Of a stretch of DNA of 64,000 nucleotides, positions 17,309 through 27,390 are shown piece by piece. Below the pieces are notes generated by a model. It did not search any database. It was given only the letters and a program-made list of their open reading frames with translations, and was not told where the DNA came from. The stretch lies in NCBI RefSeq assembly GCF_025628895.1, contig NZ_JAOTJC010000006.1, forward strand, positions 45,495 to 109,494, written 5' to 3'. The stretch comes from Alteromonas salexigens. GTDB taxonomy: Bacteria; Pseudomonadota; Gammaproteobacteria; Enterobacterales; Alteromonadaceae. The first letter of the stretch is position 1; each line of letters starts with the position of its first letter. The position numbers and the translations under genes were made by a program.

Positions 17309-17965
17309 TTATTCCTCAGTACCTTCACCTTCTTCGCCTTCAGCAGACGCTTCTGAATCTTCATCAGCTGCTGGCGCTTTAGGAGCTTTCTTAACAGTAA
17401 CTACTGCAAGGTCGTGCGTTTCGTCATCTTTTGCCAGTTCTACAGACGAGATGCCTGCAGGCAGAGTGATGTCTGACAGGTGAACGGTTTGACCCATTTC
17501 TACGTCAGTCATGTCTACTTCAATGTACTCTGGCAGATCTTTAGGCAGACACGTGATTTCGATCTCGTTCACGTGGTGCTCAGCAATACCGCCGTCGTTT
17601 TTGATTGGCGCACACTTGTCTTCGTTAATGAAGTGCAGTGGTACGTTAGTGTGAAGTTCTTCACCGGCAATTACACGCTGAAAATCAATGTGCATGATTT
17701 TTGGCTTGTACGGGTGACGTTGCATGTCTTTAACCAGCGCTTCTACTTTCTCACCTTCAATGTTCAGAGTAAGAACGTGTGAGTAGAATGCTTCGTAATC
17801 AGCAGAGTTGTTGATCTTGTTGTGATCGAAAGTCAGTGCAACAGGGGCGTCTTCGCCACCGTAAAGGATACCAGGTACTTTGTCTTCACGACGCAGGCGG
17901 CGGCTCGCACCTTTCCCTGTGTCTTTGCGGACAGAGGCATCCAACAGATAAATTGATCCAGCCAT
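17309..17965 (-). CDS. rplY: 50S ribosomal protein L25, CTC-type (long form)
   Basis: A 218-residue form of bL25, which binds 5S rRNA. The N-terminal L25 domain covers about residues 8-95 ([20 protein letters not shown]) and is followed by the TL5/CTC C-terminal beta domain to about residue 185. The tail is rich in Lys/Pro/Ala and then acidic, ending EEGEGTEE. E. coli has the short 94-residue form, while the long form is common in other bacteria. It is the first gene of rplY-pth-ychF. Confidence 0.95.
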   Translation of the reverse strand: MAGSIYLLDASVRKDTGKGASRRLRREDKVPGILYGGEDAPVALTFDHNKINNSADYEAFYSHVLTLNIEGEKVEALVKDMQRHPYKPKIMHIDFQRVIAGEELHTNVPLHFINEDKCAPIKNDGGIAEHHVNEIEITCLPKDLPEYIEVDMTDVEMGQTVHLSDITLPAGISSVELAKDDETHDLAVVTVKKAPKAPAADEDSEASAEGEEGEGTEE

Positions 17966-17998
17966 GGACTGTCTCCAAAAGTAAATAAGTTAAAATTT

Positions 17999-18024
17999 GT
18001 GAATATTCGCGACCAAATATTCAC
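17999..18024. other. inverted repeat in the rplY leader or promoter region
   Basis: GTGAATATT (17999-18007) and AATATTCAC (18016-18024) form a perfect 9-bp dyad with an eight-base spacer, 34 bases before the rplY start. It could be an operator or an mRNA hairpin. No factor was identified. Confidence 0.45.
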
Positions 18025-18260
18025 GTGTACACCGCAATTAGCGGGTCCCGAAATTCAAGGGCGGCGAATTCTACCACCCACACCGGCAACATACAAACGA
18101 GAAACGCAGTTTTTGCTGATGTCATTGGTCTTATGTAACCCGGCCTTGGTCGGCTGCGGCTAGGCAACGCTCAACGGCTCAGTATAGTAACTAACCAGGC
18201 CTGGTTATGACAGCCACACTGGCTTGTCTCAGGTAACAATAAGACACACAGGGAGCAGGT

Positions 18261-19631
18261 ATGAAGCACATCATTTTCGGGGCAGTAGGGGTATTACTAT
18301 TCTCGGCATCTGTAATTGCGGAAAAAACGGCACTGGTAGGCGGTCGGCTTATCGACGGGTTCGGTCATCATCCACTTGCCAACAGTGTCATTCTGGTTGA
18401 AGACGGCATTATCAGGGCCGTTGGCCAGCAAGGGGCATTGGCGGTGCCTGACGACTTTACGGTAGTCAGTACCGAGGGCATGGACGTGTTGCCGGGCCTG
18501 TGGGAAAACCACGCGCACCTTATGCTCAATGGCCACGCCGATTATCCCCACTGGCACGAAGCCTACGCCGACCGTTTTGCCGATGAGATAATGCCGGCCA
18601 GCGCCTTACAGTTGCTGCTGGCCGGTATAACCAGTACCCGGGACTTAGGCGCACCGCTGGATGCGTCAGTTTCACTGAAACAGGCAATTGAAAACGGTGA
18701 GTTAGCGGGCCCCACGGTGTATATTTCCGGCCCCTTTATTCAGGCCGAACCTTATCCGGGCACCGAAGCGTATCGCTGGGGTGTGAGCACCGAACAACAA
18801 GCCGTAGAAAAGGTCAATACGCTGGCTGATGCCGGCGTTGACATCATTAAGTTAATTGATCACGACAAGATGCCGCTCAGGGTGGCTAAAAAAGTCGTGC
18901 AGCAAGCCCATGCCCGCGGCCTCAAGGTAGTAGGGCACTCCCATCGTCCAGACGAAATTCGTGTTGGCATTGAGATAGGCATTGATAACTTTGAACATAC
19001 CGGTCTGACGACTGCCCCAGAATACCCGGACGATGTCATGGCATTGCTGAAAGAGCGCACTGCCACAGGGCGAGTGGCCGGTGGCCCGCTTTACTGGACA
19101 CCCACGGTAGAGGGTTTGTGGAATTATGAAAACACCGTGGCGAACCCTGAAAAGCTGGACAATACCTGCTGGCACCGTGGCCTTAAAAAAGACACCATTG
19201 CCGACATTAAGCAGTCGCTGTCTGCACCCGGTCAACTGGATTACATGCAGCTGACGCCGTTACGCAAACCCACGCTAAAACGTAAGTTTCAGCAGCTTAA
19301 AGACGCCGGCGTGGTTTTACTGGTCGGCACCGACAGCGGCATCCCCACCAAATTTCATTGCCAGAGCACCTGGAACGAATTAGCGGTGTGGGTCGAGCAA
19401 ATGAGCATGTCGCCAATGGATACTATTCGCGCCGCCACTTACTGGCCTGCGGTAATGATGGGGGTTCAGGATAAAGTCGGCACGGTTAGCCCGGGTAAAG
19501 CGGCCGATATCATCGCCGTAAAAGGGGATGTGCTGCGTTATATCAATCTGCTGCAGGATGTAGATATGGTAATGAAAAACGGCACCTTGTATAAGCTGAA
19601 CGGACAGGTGAGGGAAGAGGCTATTCCCTAG
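18261..19631 (+). CDS. secreted amidohydrolase family protein
   Basis: A 456-residue amidohydrolase with a signal peptide (residues 1-20, ending ASVIAEK), probably periplasmic. Ligand motifs: HxH in ENHAHLM (near residue 83), candidate lysine in DIIKLIDHD (about 196), His in VVGHSHRP (about 221), His in NFEHTGL and Asp in VGTDSGIP (near 360). The C-terminus VGTVSPGKAADIIAVKGDVL is typical of the imidazolonepropionase/prolidase-like COG1228 group. Substrate unknown. A good ribosome site (GGGAGCAGGT) precedes the ATG. It is a single gene with a shared terminator downstream. Confidence 0.84.
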   Translation: MKHIIFGAVGVLLFSASVIAEKTALVGGRLIDGFGHHPLANSVILVEDGIIRAVGQQGALAVPDDFTVVSTEGMDVLPGLWENHAHLMLNGHADYPHWHEAYADRFADEIMPASALQLLLAGITSTRDLGAPLDASVSLKQAIENGELAGPTVYISGPFIQAEPYPGTEAYRWGVSTEQQAVEKVNTLADAGVDIIKLIDHDKMPLRVAKKVVQQAHARGLKVVGHSHRPDEIRVGIEIGIDNFEHTGLTTAPEYPDDVMALLKERTATGRVAGGPLYWTPTVEGLWNYENTVANPEKLDNTCWHRGLKKDTIADIKQSLSAPGQLDYMQLTPLRKPTLKRKFQQLKDAGVVLLVGTDSGIPTKFHCQSTWNELAVWVEQMSMSPMDTIRAATYWPAVMMGVQDKVGTVSPGKAADIIAVKGDVLRYINLLQDVDMVMKNGTLYKLNGQVREEAIP

Positions 19632-19654
19632 TCAAACAATAACGCTACGAATAC

Positions 19655-19683
19655 AAAAAAAAAGGGCTCGCTAAGAGCCCTTT
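19655..19683. terminator. bidirectional terminator
   Basis: AAAGGGCTC/GAGCCCTTT, 9-bp stem with five-base loop, preceded by a long A run and followed by T-rich sequence. It separates the convergent amidohydrolase and alcohol dehydrogenase genes. Confidence 0.85.
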
Positions 19684-19698
19684 ACTACTTTTTGGGGT

Positions 19699-20700
19699 TT
19701 AGCGTTTTAACACTACCCGGTAATGCGCCTTACCCTCGCGCAACCGATCCAGCGCCTCATTGATTTCATCAAACGAATAGAATTCGGTGACCGGTTCAAT
19801 ATTATGGTGATTAGCGAAGTCCAGCATTTTGCGGATAGTGGCCGGGCTGCCTACCGGCGAACCAGACACAGAACGCTGAGCCATAATTAACGGGAATACT
19901 TCCAAATCTAATGGCTCAAGTGTAGCACCGACAAAATGCAGACGGCCTTTCGGGGCCAGTGTGCTTAAATAGGTATTCCAGTCCAGCTTTACGTTAACTG
20001 TAGAAATAATCAGATCAAAGCGACCCGCAGCGGCTTCCAGTTCGTCGCTGTTACGGCTGTTGATGACTTCATGGGCGCCCAGTTCTTTTGCTTCCTGTTT
20101 CTTCTCTTCGCTGGAAGAAAATGCCACGACCTTACAGCCCCAGGCGTTTAGGAATTGCAATGCCAGATGGCCTAAGCCACCAATACCAATTACACCAACC
20201 TCTGAGGTAGGGGGTAAATTAAACTGCGCAAGCGGGTTAAACACAGTAATTCCGCCACAGAATAACGGGCCGGCTTTATCCGGGTCGATGCCTTCCGGAA
20301 GCGGAATTACCGCCGCGGCCTGCGCCCGTACTTTCTCAGCAAAGCCGCCGTGACGACCGGCAATGGTCATTTGTGCCGACTGACACAGGTTATGATCGCC
20401 ACTTTCGCAGGTGCGGCAGTCATTACAGTAGGCGGAGTGCCAACCCAGGCCGACTTTCTGACCCACTTTCAGTGATGAAACATTATCACCTATAGCCGCG
20501 ACAGTACCCACTACCTCGTGTCCGGGCACGAACGGGTATTCAGTGAGCCCCCAGTCGTTATCCAGCATGCTAATGTCACTGTGACAGATACCACAGGACT
20601 CCACGTCAATCTCTACATCTTCGCTACCGAGTTGACCGGGGTCATACTCAAACGGTTCGAGCTTACCGCCGGGTTCTTTCGCAGCAAAAGCTTTAATCAT
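19699..20700 (-). CDS. zinc-dependent alcohol dehydrogenase, NAD(P)-binding (CAD/YahK-like)
   Basis: A 333-residue medium-chain dehydrogenase. The catalytic zinc site is CGICHSD (Cys37) with GHEVVG (His60, Glu61). The structural zinc lobe has cysteines in [16 protein letters not shown] (about 91-106). The nucleotide-binding motif [11 protein letters not shown] lies near residue 170. The pattern is that of broad-specificity aldehyde reductases such as YahK/AdhC of the cinnamyl-alcohol dehydrogenase branch. The gene stands alone with no regulator beside it, so the physiological substrate is unknown. Confidence 0.9.
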   Translation of the reverse strand: MIKAFAAKEPGGKLEPFEYDPGQLGSEDVEIDVESCGICHSDISMLDNDWGLTEYPFVPGHEVVGTVAAIGDNVSSLKVGQKVGLGWHSAYCNDCRTCESGDHNLCQSAQMTIAGRHGGFAEKVRAQAAAVIPLPEGIDPDKAGPLFCGGITVFNPLAQFNLPPTSEVGVIGIGGLGHLALQFLNAWGCKVVAFSSSEEKKQEAKELGAHEVINSRNSDELEAAAGRFDLIISTVNVKLDWNTYLSTLAPKGRLHFVGATLEPLDLEVFPLIMAQRSVSGSPVGSPATIRKMLDFANHHNIEPVTEFYSFDEINEALDRLREGKAHYRVVLKR

Positions 20701-20823
20701 AAATTATCTCCACACTGGTTATATTAGCTAAGGTATACGGCGGTGAAGGGGAACTACGATCAGGAATTCGCTGATTAGTTTGGATGATGGGGCGGACGGT
20801 ATGTTTAAGGGTACGGGCAAAAC

Positions 20824-20858
20824 ACTCCCCCTTGTCAGAAGTGCAGGGGGAGTTTTTT
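20824..20858. terminator. hairpin terminator downstream of the lipoprotein gene
   Basis: ACTCCCCCT/AGGGGGAGT, 9-bp stem with a 12-base loop and T runs on both sides (six T on plus, GTTTTG on minus). It probably ends the minus-strand lipoprotein transcript; the better T tract is on the plus strand. Confidence 0.7.
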
Positions 20859-20881
20859 GTTCTGAAGGGTTTACCTGACAG

Positions 20882-21301
20882 TTAGTGAGTAGGGTTTTCC
20901 GGTTTTACCATGGCGTCACTAATGACTTCCACACTGTCGACTTTAAACACAGTACCAAACATAGTAATACTCATGACGTCTGGCATGGGAGTGCCCGTGA
21001 CTTTCACTACCAGGCCATTCTGATGATACTTTTTGTCTAATCCCTGCAGGGTATAGCGGGCATCATCCTCACCAATAAGCGCGTAAAAGCCACCTTCCAG
21101 CTCCTTGTAAACAATGGTGCCGGTCACGGTTTTGGTTTTTTCCATACTGCTGTCCTCTTTAGCCGGCTCAGCCTGCACGGCTTCAGGCGCGGCTTGCAAG
21201 TTCATGTCGGTTTGCTTTGCTGATGGATCATCACCGCCACAGGCGGTCAGCGTCATCATAGCCGTACCAACGGCCATCAGGCTCCGTGTCGCATTTCTCA
21301 T
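20882..21301 (-). CDS. putative lipoprotein of unknown function
   Basis: A 139-residue product with a lipoprotein signal peptide: basic start, hydrophobic core and the lipobox LTAC with Cys21, followed by GGDD. After a low-complexity linker of about 30 residues, a small domain (about residues 55-125) repeats beta-strand-like segments (VTGTIVYKELEGGFYALIGED, LVVKVTGTPMP). This resembles OB-fold-like domains of periplasmic proteins, but no family was recognised. The Asp at +2 to +4 (GGDD) does not give the plain Asp+2 inner-membrane retention signal. Single-gene unit. Confidence 0.75.
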   Translation of the reverse strand: MRNATRSLMAVGTAMMTLTACGGDDPSAKQTDMNLQAAPEAVQAEPAKEDSSMEKTKTVTGTIVYKELEGGFYALIGEDDARYTLQGLDKKYHQNGLVVKVTGTPMPDVMSITMFGTVFKVDSVEVISDAMVKPENPTH

Positions 21302-21413
21302 AGTGCATCCTTAAAGGTGTTCGATAAACCTATTGAAAGGGGATATCACCTATAGTGCAAGTCTTTTTATGAATGAGAAGTGAATAAGAGCAATGCAGGT
21401 CATTGGAGTAATA

Positions 21414-21440
21414 CAAAAAAGGCAGCCAACAGGCTGCCTT
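21414..21440 (-). terminator. terminator of prs
   Basis: AAGGCAGCC/GGCTGCCTT, perfect 9-bp stem with a four-base loop and six T on the minus strand, 26 bases after the prs stop. Confidence 0.92.
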
Positions 21441-21466
21441 CCAGATAATGTAGAAGTCGAAGCAGA

Positions 21467-22414
21467 CTAATACTCAAACATTGCTGAAATAGACTCTTCG
21501 TTGCTGATGCGACGAATAGTCTCGGCCAGCATTTCTGACAGAGTAAGTTGCTTCACCTTACCAATGCCGCGCATTTCTTTGCTCAGCGGGATGGAGTCCG
21601 TCACAATGATTTCATCAATCATTGAATCTCTCAGGTTTGTTGCTGCATTGCCTGAGAAGATAGCATGGGTAGCATAGGCGTAAACGTTACGAGCACCATG
21701 ACTTTTCAGGGCTTCAGCCGCTTTCGCCAGCGTACCGCCGGTGTCAATCATGTCATCAACAATGATGCAGTCACGATCTTTCACGTCACCGATGATATTC
21801 ATTACCTGAGCCACGTTCGCTTTCGGACGGCGCTTATCGATAATCGCAAGGTCGGCATCATTTAGCAGCTTGGCAGTAGCACGTGCACGCACCACACCAC
21901 CGATATCCGGTGAAACCACCACCGGGTCGGCAAAGTCACGGCGTACCATGTCAGCCAGCAGAATGGGCGTTCCAAAGGCGTTGTCTACCGGCACATCGAA
22001 GAAACCCTGAATTTGCTCGGCATGCAGGTCGATGGTCAGTACCCGATCCACGCCTACGTTTGACAGGAAGTCAGCAACCACTTTAGCGGTAATCGGCACC
22101 CGGGCAGAACGCACCCGGCGATCCTGACGAGCATAACCAAAGTAAGGAATGACTGCCGTAATACGGCCTGCTGATGCACGACGCAGGGCGTCGATCATCA
22201 CAATCAGTTCCATCAGGTTGTCGTTGGTAGGTGCACATGTAGACTGGATAATAAAAACGTCCGAACCACGGACGTTTTCATGAATTTCGACGCTGATTTC
22301 ACCGTCACTGAAGCGACCGACACTGGCGTTTCCAAGTTTGGTGTAAAGACGGTCGGCAACTTTCTGGGCAAGTGCTGGTACGGCGTTACCTGCAAAGAGC
22401 TTCATATCTGGCAC
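21467..22414 (-). CDS. prs: ribose-phosphate pyrophosphokinase (PRPP synthetase)
   Basis: A 315-residue enzyme making PRPP from ribose 5-phosphate and ATP for purine, pyrimidine, His, Trp and NAD synthesis. Motifs: [16 protein letters not shown] (about 35-50), [11 protein letters not shown] (ATP-binding flexible region, about 96-106), and the PRPP-binding loop [11 protein letters not shown] near 219. The start is a GTG at 22414 with GAGG eight bases upstream. This gives exactly the E. coli length, with the [10 protein letters not shown] start matching [10 protein letters not shown]. The longer open frame to 22522 only translates the upstream tRNA-Gln. Confidence 0.97.
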   Translation of the reverse strand: MPDMKLFAGNAVPALAQKVADRLYTKLGNASVGRFSDGEISVEIHENVRGSDVFIIQSTCAPTNDNLMELIVMIDALRRASAGRITAVIPYFGYARQDRRVRSARVPITAKVVADFLSNVGVDRVLTIDLHAEQIQGFFDVPVDNAFGTPILLADMVRRDFADPVVVSPDIGGVVRARATAKLLNDADLAIIDKRRPKANVAQVMNIIGDVKDRDCIIVDDMIDTGGTLAKAAEALKSHGARNVYAYATHAIFSGNAATNLRDSMIDEIIVTDSIPLSKEMRGIGKVKQLTLSEMLAETIRRISNEESISAMFEY

Positions 22415-22445
22415 AAGTGTTTCCTCAGTGCATTGATAAAGGAGA

Positions 22446-22521
22446 TGGCTGGGGTAGCAGGACTCGAACCTACGAATGGCGGGATCAAAACCCGCTGCCT
22501 TACCAACTTGGCTATACCCCA
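22446..22521 (-). tRNA. tRNA-Gln (anticodon UUG), embedded between ispE and prs
   Basis: Identical in all 76 bases to the two Gln tRNAs at 13.8 kb, with encoded CCA. Its 5' end is four bases after the ispE stop codon and its CCA end is 31 bases before the prs GTG. It is therefore probably released by processing from the lolB-ispE-prs transcript. The same tRNA position is known in Vibrio and relatives. Confidence 0.97.
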
Positions 22522-22525
22522 ATTT

Positions 22526-23407
22526 TTACCGCGTGTCAGAGGTGGCGTTCACTTCTTGTAGTTTTTGTTTTAAAGGCGATTGATTTACCCCTTTAGCAAC
22601 AAAGCTTGTCCATTCGGCGGGCAGCATTGCCTGTACCTGTCTGGCTAAGTTTTGGTCGGTAAAGGTGGCAAAAACACATGCGCCCGTGCCCGTCATCCGC
22701 GACGGTGCGTAGTGTACCAACCACTGTAATAATTTTGCAACTTCGGGATGGCGATCGCAGACAATTTGCTGACAATCATTGCCCGTCGTTTCGAATTGGT
22801 AGCTATCCCAGTCAATCGGGGCTGTATTACGGGGTAATTCGTCAGCGCCGAACACGTCCGCGGTACTGATGTGGATACCGGGGTTTACAACCAGATACCA
22901 GTTTTCTGGCTGTGCGACAGGAGTAATTTGTTCGCCCACCCCACCGGCAAAGGCAGTCAGGCCACGCACAAAGATAGGCACATCGGCACCCAGTGATAAG
23001 CCAATGTCAGCCAGTTCATCCTCACTGAGGTGACATTGCCACAGAACGTTTAACGCAACCAAGGTGGTGGCGGCATTGGAGGAGCCCCCACCTATGCCAC
23101 CGCCCATCGGCAATTGCTTATCCAGGTGAATGGTGACACCGGCATGAGGGAGGTTGGCGCAGGGCTGTAACAGCCGGGCTGCCCGAACCACTAAGTTTTC
23201 GTCGTTTGGCACGCCCGCGAGCGGCTCCTGCAGGCGCACGCTGCCGCTTTCATCGGTGACAAAGGCCAGTCTGTCGCCATAGTCCAGCATCTGGAACAGC
23301 GATTGTAACTGATGGTAGCCATTCTCATAACGGCCCAGAATATGTAAAAATAGGTTAAGCTTGGCCGGGCTGGGCCACCAGGCTGCTGATGTCAGGGGAT
23401 CTGCCAT
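22526..23407 (-). CDS. ispE: 4-diphosphocytidyl-2-C-methyl-D-erythritol kinase
   Basis: A 293-residue GHMP kinase of the MEP isoprenoid pathway, phosphorylating CDP-ME at the 2-hydroxyl. The N-terminal PAKLNLFLHILGR carries the family lysine and asparagine (about 13-25). The glycine-rich ATP loop PMGGGIGGGSSNAATTL lies near residue 100-116, and the C-terminal GHMP motif is MTGTGACVFATF near 256. It overlaps the lolB stop by 16 bases. The order lolB-ispE-tRNA-prs is conserved in gammaproteobacteria. Confidence 0.96.
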   Translation of the reverse strand: MADPLTSAAWWPSPAKLNLFLHILGRYENGYHQLQSLFQMLDYGDRLAFVTDESGSVRLQEPLAGVPNDENLVVRAARLLQPCANLPHAGVTIHLDKQLPMGGGIGGGSSNAATTLVALNVLWQCHLSEDELADIGLSLGADVPIFVRGLTAFAGGVGEQITPVAQPENWYLVVNPGIHISTADVFGADELPRNTAPIDWDSYQFETTGNDCQQIVCDRHPEVAKLLQWLVHYAPSRMTGTGACVFATFTDQNLARQVQAMLPAEWTSFVAKGVNQSPLKQKLQEVNATSDTR

Positions 23408-23991
23408 TGGTGAATACGAATCTTAATAAAGTTGGAAGTGTCTTTCTGAGTAAGTGTCAGCGCGCCGGGCAGCCAGAGGTTATCAACCTGCATATAGTTG
23501 CCATAGCTGACCTGCCACTGCTGACAGCGGTTGCAGGCTGGCGACAGCGTCGCTAACAGACCTGCGTCGGTAAGGGTGTAACTGTCCGCGTCGCCGGGCA
23601 CACCTTTTACCCAGTTCAGTAGCTGCCCGATAGGAATATCCCAACCGGTTACCCGGTATATCAGGCGGGTAGCATCGGTGTCGGTATAGGTACGGTCGTC
23701 AGCCTTAAGCGTGACCAGCCCGTGTTCAGCCTGTAAATCTACCAGGGTCACGCCAAGAAAGTTACTCAGACGAAATGCCAGATCCTGTTCGTTTACCGAC
23801 CAGCGCAGGTTGGCGCTGACCGCCTCGTCATTTTCTCTGAGCGCCATTTTACCTGTCAGTTTCCACTGTTCAACCGCACGCAATTGCTCTATCTGGGCAG
23901 GCAGGTTAACCGGTGCTGAGGGACCTTGGGGGCGCACCGCGCAACCGTGAATCAGTATAATCGATAAAATCAATATACAACGAAAAAACAT
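23392..23991 (-). CDS. lolB: outer-membrane lipoprotein LolB
   Basis: A 199-residue outer-membrane receptor that accepts lipoproteins from LolA and inserts them in the outer membrane. The ATG at 23991 gives a compact lipoprotein signal peptide (MFFRCILILSIILIHGC) with lipobox cysteine 17. The ORF extends upstream to 24063 but that extension is basic and lacks a signal. Family landmarks are WKLTGKMALR, a short loop with FLGVTLVDL (the LolB protruding loop normally holds Leu68) and LLNWVKGVPGD. No good ribosome site was seen. It is divergent from hemA and overlaps ispE by 16 bases. Confidence 0.92.
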   Translation of the reverse strand: MFFRCILILSIILIHGCAVRPQGPSAPVNLPAQIEQLRAVEQWKLTGKMALRENDEAVSANLRWSVNEQDLAFRLSNFLGVTLVDLQAEHGLVTLKADDRTYTDTDATRLIYRVTGWDIPIGQLLNWVKGVPGDADSYTLTDAGLLATLSPACNRCQQWQVSYGNYMQVDNLWLPGALTLTQKDTSNFIKIRIHQWQIP

Positions 23992-24116
23992 GGGAAAGTG
24001 TCGTGTTTGCCTGGTGCTGCCTGAAGTGGCTCTATAGGAACACAGTTTCGGCAGCACTTTCAATCATTTTGGCTTTTTCGTACAATGCCGCTCCGACGTT
24101 GTCAGCACGAATATTC

Positions 24117-25397
24117 ATGACCTTACTTGCCTTAGGCATCAATCACAAAACCGCTCCTGTAGCGCTGCGCGAAAAAGTGGCATTCACCCCTGATTCGCTG
24201 GTGGCGGCCCTGTCGTCGCTAAAGCATTTGCCCGGAGTGGAAGAGTCGGTCATCGTGTCTACCTGTAACCGCACAGAATTGTATGCCCGGGTGAACCCGG
24301 ATGATACGCCGTGTCTGCTTAGCTGGCTGGCGCAATTTCACCATGTGGACAAAAACGACATCGCCAGCAATAGTTATTTGTTTGAGCAGGACGAGGCCGT
24401 TAAACATATTATGCGGGTGGCCAGTGGGCTGGACTCGCTCATTCTTGGCGAGCCGCAAATCCTCGGACAGGTAAAGCAGTCATTCGGTGATGCCCGCCAC
24501 TCAGGTATGGTCAGCGCAGAGTTTGAGCGCCTGTTTCAGCATGCCTTTGCGGTCGCAAAGCGGGTACGCAGTGAAACCGACATCGGCGCCAACGCCGTTT
24601 CGGTCGCTTACGCGGCGGTGCAACTGGCAAAGCATATCTTCGCCGAGCTGCCAAAGCGCAATGTATTGCTGGTGGGCGCCGGGGAAACTATTGAGCTGGT
24701 CGCACAACACCTGAAAGAGCAGGGGGTAGGCCGACTGGCTGTGGCAAACCGGACTGTGGCACGGGCAGAAATGCTGGCTTCTCAGCTGCAGGCAGATGTG
24801 CTGACCCTCTCTCAGCTGCCGGCGCACCTGAAAGATTTTGATATTGTTATCAGCTCCACAGCCAGTCAGCTACCTTTAATAGGCAAGGGCATGGTAGAAG
24901 ATGCCTTACGTCAGCGCCGTAATATGCCTATGTTTCTGGTGGATCTGGCAGTGCCGCGAGACATCGAAGAACAGGTCAATGAGCTTGGCGACGCTTATCT
25001 GTACACGGTAGATGACTTGCAGCATATTGTTGAACAGAATATGGCAAGCCGGGAGCAGGCAGCGCAGGAAGCGGAAAAGATGATTGCCCATCAGGTTGTG
25101 GAGTTTATGACCTGGAAGCAGTCACAGCAATCTATTGATTTGGTTAAGCAATTTCGCGAACGGGGCATGCAGCAGCGTGACGAGCTTACCGAGAAAGCGA
25201 AACATCAGCTCGCCGAAGGCCGGGCGCCCGATGAGGTGGTACAGGAACTGGCCTACAAACTGACAAACGCGCTTATGCATGCGCCTACCAAAGCCTTGCG
25301 GCAAGCTGCCGCACAGGATAATGCCGCACTGACCCAGTGGTTGGGTGAAAACCTGTCACTCGACATGGTCGGCGGAAACGAGAAAAAAGAAGGTTAG
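24117..25397 (+). CDS. hemA: glutamyl-tRNA reductase
   Basis: A 426-residue enzyme for the first committed step of C5-pathway haem synthesis, NADPH-dependent reduction of Glu-tRNA to glutamate-1-semialdehyde. The start at 24117 ([15 protein letters not shown]) matches E. coli HemA, and the open frame upstream to 24003 is not part of it. The catalytic Cys50 is in [28 protein letters not shown] (about 103-120), the NADPH motif [16 protein letters not shown] near 187 and the dimerisation domain at the C-terminus ([17 protein letters not shown]) are present. First gene of hemA-prfA-prmC, divergent from lolB. Confidence 0.96.
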   Translation: MTLLALGINHKTAPVALREKVAFTPDSLVAALSSLKHLPGVEESVIVSTCNRTELYARVNPDDTPCLLSWLAQFHHVDKNDIASNSYLFEQDEAVKHIMRVASGLDSLILGEPQILGQVKQSFGDARHSGMVSAEFERLFQHAFAVAKRVRSETDIGANAVSVAYAAVQLAKHIFAELPKRNVLLVGAGETIELVAQHLKEQGVGRLAVANRTVARAEMLASQLQADVLTLSQLPAHLKDFDIVISSTASQLPLIGKGMVEDALRQRRNMPMFLVDLAVPRDIEEQVNELGDAYLYTVDDLQHIVEQNMASREQAAQEAEKMIAHQVVEFMTWKQSQQSIDLVKQFRERGMQQRDELTEKAKHQLAEGRAPDEVVQELAYKLTNALMHAPTKALRQAAAQDNAALTQWLGENLSLDMVGGNEKKEG

Positions 25398-25405
25398 AAC
25401 ATTAC

Positions 25406-26491
25406 ATGAAAGACTCAGTAGTCAACAAGCTGGAAAATCTGGTTGAACGCTTTGAAGAAGTGCAGGCACTGCTGGGCGACCCAGAGGTGATAGGGAATCA
25501 GGACAAATTCCGTAATCTGTCCAAAGAATTCAGCCAGCTGGAGGACGTGGTAGCGGGCTTCAACCGTTATCAGCAAGCGCAGGAAACACTGGCCTCTGCT
25601 CAGGAAATGCTGACGGAAGACGATCCGGAAATGCGTGAAATGGCTCAGGAAGAAATCAAAGAGGCCAAAGCCGAGATTGAGCGTTTGGAAAGTGAGCTGC
25701 AAGTGCTGTTGCTGCCTAAAGATCCCAACGATGACCATAACTGCTTTTTAGAAGTCCGGGCCGGTGCGGGCGGTGATGAAGCCGCTATTTTTGCCGGGGA
25801 TCTGTTCCGTATGTATAGCCGCTATGCTGAAACAAAAGGCTGGCGCGTAGAAGTGGTGAGTGCCAGTGAAGGCGAGCACGGCGGCTTTAAAGAAGTGATT
25901 GCGAATATCGCCGGCGACGGCGTGTACGGGATCCTGAAGTTTGAGTCGGGTGGTCACCGGGTGCAACGGGTACCGGAAACAGAATCCCAGGGGCGTATAC
26001 ACACCTCTGCCTGTACCGTCGCCGTTTTGCCTGAAGTGCCTGAGTCAGAAGCTATCGAAATTAACCCGGCTGACTTACGTACCGATACATTCCGGGCCTC
26101 AGGCGCGGGTGGTCAGCACGTGAACAAAACCGACTCGGCGATTCGTATCACCCATATTCCTACGGGGCTGGTGGTAGAGTGTCAGGATGAGCGTTCACAG
26201 CACAAGAACCGGGCGAAAGCGATGTCGGTACTGCAGGCGCGCCTGAATCAGATTGAAGAAGAGAAACGGGCGGCAGAAGAAGCCTCGACCCGAAAAAGTC
26301 TGGTAGGCAGTGGCGATCGCTCAGAGCGGATCCGTACTTATAACTTCCCTCAAGGACGGGTGACAGACCACCGTATTAACCTGACCATTTACCGGCTTGA
26401 TGAAGTCATTGCCGGGGACTTACAGCAACTGATGGAGCCGATTTTACAGGAGCATCAGGCGGACCTGCTGGCCTCGTTGTCTGACGAATAA
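25406..26491 (+). CDS. prfA: peptide chain release factor 1
   Basis: A 361-residue class I release factor reading UAA and UAG. The anticodon-like tripeptide is PET (190-192, the RF1 PxT motif), and the GGQ motif at 235-237 (SGAGGQHVN) contacts the peptidyl-transferase centre. Domain I is the N-terminal coiled coil (residues 1-100). It starts nine bases after the hemA stop. The next gene, prmC, methylates the GGQ glutamine, so enzyme and substrate are encoded side by side. Confidence 0.97.
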   Translation: MKDSVVNKLENLVERFEEVQALLGDPEVIGNQDKFRNLSKEFSQLEDVVAGFNRYQQAQETLASAQEMLTEDDPEMREMAQEEIKEAKAEIERLESELQVLLLPKDPNDDHNCFLEVRAGAGGDEAAIFAGDLFRMYSRYAETKGWRVEVVSASEGEHGGFKEVIANIAGDGVYGILKFESGGHRVQRVPETESQGRIHTSACTVAVLPEVPESEAIEINPADLRTDTFRASGAGGQHVNKTDSAIRITHIPTGLVVECQDERSQHKNRAKAMSVLQARLNQIEEEKRAAEEASTRKSLVGSGDRSERIRTYNFPQGRVTDHRINLTIYRLDEVIAGDLQQLMEPILQEHQADLLASLSDE

Positions 26492-26492
26492 C

Positions 26493-27335
26493 GTGGCGGA
26501 AACCGTAGCCAGCGCCCTGCAGTGGGCGCAGCAAACGTTATCTGAGTGCGATGACAGCGTCATCGACAGTAAAGTATTGCTGGCACACGTGCTGGAACGC
26601 ACCCAAACCTGGCTCTATACCTGGCCGGATTACACGCTGACGGCTGCCCAGTGGCAGCAATTTCAGTTGCTCGTGGCCCGGCGCAATAGCGGTGAGCCCG
26701 TTGCTTATCTAACCGGCGTTCGCGCGTTCTGGACCCTTGAACTTGCCACCTCGCCGGCCACCTTAATTCCCCGGCCAGAAACAGAGTTGCTGGTCGAAAG
26801 TGCCCTTGAGCTAATGCCAGAAGGCGCCAGCCGGGTTTGCGATCTGGGCACAGGCACCGGAGCCGTAGCGTTGGCGATTGCCAGTGAACGGCCGGAGCTG
26901 GCGGTGACTGGCGCAGATTTGCAACCTGATGCCGTGGCACTGGCGCGCGCGAATGCTCTGCGTAACCAGGTTGGGAATGCCCGGTTTATTGAATCAAGCT
27001 GGTTTGAAGCCTTGTCGGGAAAATTCGATATGATTGTATCGAACCCTCCCTATGTGGAAGCCGACAGCGAATATCTGGAAAAAGGCGACGTGCGGTTTGA
27101 GCCGCGCAGTGCGTTAGTAGCCGGCGCGGACGGTCTTGATGATATCCGCATTATTGTTGCCGCTGCACCTGAGTTTCTGTGCGCCGGAGGCTGGGTGTTG
27201 TTGGAGCATGGCTTTAATCAGGCCGACGCCATTCAGACATTACTCCATGCCGCAGGCTTTAAGCAAATTCATACCAGAAAGGACTTAGCTGGCCACGCCC
27301 GAATTACCGGCGGTTGCTGGCAAACTTGCGAATAA
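26493..27335 (+). CDS. prmC: release factor glutamine methyltransferase PrmC
   Basis: A 280-residue SAM-dependent methyltransferase acting on the GGQ glutamine of RF1/RF2. The SAM-binding motif is DLGTGTGAVAL (117-127), and the catalytic NPPY (184-187) binds the target glutamine. The N-terminal five-helix RF-recognition domain precedes it. The start is GTG, one base after the prfA stop. Length matches E. coli PrmC (277). Confidence 0.95.
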   Translation: MAETVASALQWAQQTLSECDDSVIDSKVLLAHVLERTQTWLYTWPDYTLTAAQWQQFQLLVARRNSGEPVAYLTGVRAFWTLELATSPATLIPRPETELLVESALELMPEGASRVCDLGTGTGAVALAIASERPELAVTGADLQPDAVALARANALRNQVGNARFIESSWFEALSGKFDMIVSNPPYVEADSEYLEKGDVRFEPRSALVAGADGLDDIRIIVAAAPEFLCAGGWVLLEHGFNQADAIQTLLHAAGFKQIHTRKDLAGHARITGGCWQTCE

Positions 27336-27390
27336 TCTTCCTTCCAGTACTATCCATACTGTAAATTTGCGGCGAAAAGGATCTACGCAC

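Noticed and set aside
22414..22522. N-terminal extension of prs to 22522
   Set aside because: The extension is the translation of the tRNA-Gln gene; the GTG at 22414 has a ribosome site and restores family length.
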